DNA of 6,908 nucleotides from Oscillospiraceae bacterium (GTDB lineage: Bacteria > Bacillota > Clostridia > Oscillospirales > Acutalibacteraceae), in NCBI GenBank assembly GCA_902795765.1, contig CADBMQ010000221.1, forward strand, positions 1-6,908, given 5' to 3'. The notes beneath the pieces are model-generated. The model did not search any database, was not told where the DNA came from, and saw nothing but the letters and a program-made list of their open reading frames with translations. Both the position numbers and the translations under genes were made by a program. Shown piece after piece: positions 6,456-6,908 of this stretch. Within the stretch, counting starts at the first letter, position 1; each line of letters begins with the position of its first letter.

Positions 6456-6908
6456 TTTTGTTTTAGCGAGCAAAAATGCACACAAGATTGCAGAAATGCA
6501 AAGAATACTTGAACCTATGGGTATAAAAGTTTTATCTGAACGTGACGGTAGCATTTCAATTCCCGAGGTTGAGGAAAATGGTAAGGATTTTTCCGAAAAT
6601 GCTAAAATTAAGGCAGTCTCTGCCATGAGTGCGACAGGTATGCCGTCAATAGGTGATGATAGCGGTCTTTGTGTTGACGCACTTGATGGCGCACCTGGTA
6701 TTTATTCGGCTCGTTACTCGGGTGACCACGATGACAAAGCGAACAACAGTAAATTGTTGTTTGAGTTGTCGGGTGTTCCATCTGAAAAGAGAACAGCACG
6801 ATTTAAATGCAGTATATGTTGCGCTTTCCCGAACGGTGATGTAATTACTGCCGAGGGTACTTGTGAGGGAAGTATCGGCTACGAACTTCGTGGCGAAAAC
6901 GGATTTGG
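6448..6908 (+). CDS. rdgB: RdgB/HAM1 non-canonical purine NTP pyrophosphatase (5' part)
   Basis: Open from ATG 6448 to the window end: 153 complete codons of a protein usually near 200 residues, so roughly the last quarter is missing. The family hydrolyses ITP, dITP and XTP to the monophosphate and pyrophosphate, keeping deaminated purines out of DNA and RNA; it is cytosolic, dimeric and Mg2+-dependent. Seen in the sequence: the nucleotide-binding ASKNAHK at 7-13; EENGKDFSENAKIKA at 42-56 (family E-x-G-x-T/D-F-x-E-N-A); GDDSGLCVDALDGAPG at 69-84, where D70/D71 include the catalytic aspartate; IYSARYSG just after it; and RTARFKC followed by a final NGFG, which begins the NGFGYDP motif. The ATG overlaps the ftsY stop by eight bases (ATGACTAA), so translation is likely coupled. 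The last residues are still within the conserved core, so the gene appears intact as far as visible. Confidence 0.94.
   Translation, partial: MTNFVLASKNAHKIAEMQRILEPMGIKVLSERDGSISIPEVEENGKDFSENAKIKAVSAMSATGMPSIGDDSGLCVDALDGAPGIYSARYSGDHDDKANNSKLLFELSGVPSEKRTARFKCSICCAFPNGDVITAEGTCEGSIGYELRGENGF

Noticed and set aside
6653..6844. Plus-strand 63-codon frame near the window end
   Set aside because: It overlaps the conserved ITPase core in another frame, which is clearly the coding one (GDDSGLCVD, RTARF, NGFG).

Overview
The window is a compact, entirely plus-strand run of housekeeping genes: the 3' end of plsX, then rnc, a short Elp3-like radical SAM gene, smc, ftsY, and the 5' part of an ITPase (rdgB/HAM1) gene. 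Base composition is AT-rich. The order rnc - radical SAM - smc - ftsY, the SMC head sequence (a GRDGYSMIGQG Q-loop region) and the short FtsY without an acidic extension all point to a Clostridia-class Firmicute, plausibly a gut or rumen Ruminococcaceae/Oscillospiraceae relative. The family-level guess is inference from remembered family sequences, not from a search.

Layout: positions 1-276 hold the last 91 codons of plsX (phospholipid precursor synthesis), including a 17-T homopolymer. Its stop overlaps the rnc start by one base. RNase III (276-947) overlaps the radical SAM gene (944-1942) by four bases (ATGA). smc (1945-5514, GTG start) follows after 2 bases, ftsY (5529-6455) after 14 bases, and the ITPase gene (from 6448, cut by the window end) overlaps ftsY by 8 bases. 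No gap exceeds 14 bases, and I see no promoter, terminator, RNA gene, CRISPR array, insertion sequence or attachment site. The genes are almost certainly one transcript with much translational coupling.

Functionally this is a growth operon: membrane lipid precursor (PlsX), RNA processing (RNase III), a radical SAM enzyme of unknown target, chromosome organisation (SMC), membrane protein targeting (FtsY, the SRP receptor) and nucleotide-pool sanitation (ITPase). I found no sign of a previously undescribed multi-gene system. The points that merit a second look are local: a cysteine in place of the near-invariant P-loop glycine of FtsY (residue 112), the in-frame poly-T tract in plsX where gain or loss of one T gives early termination, the absence of acpP between plsX and rnc, and an extra cysteine inside the radical SAM cluster motif.
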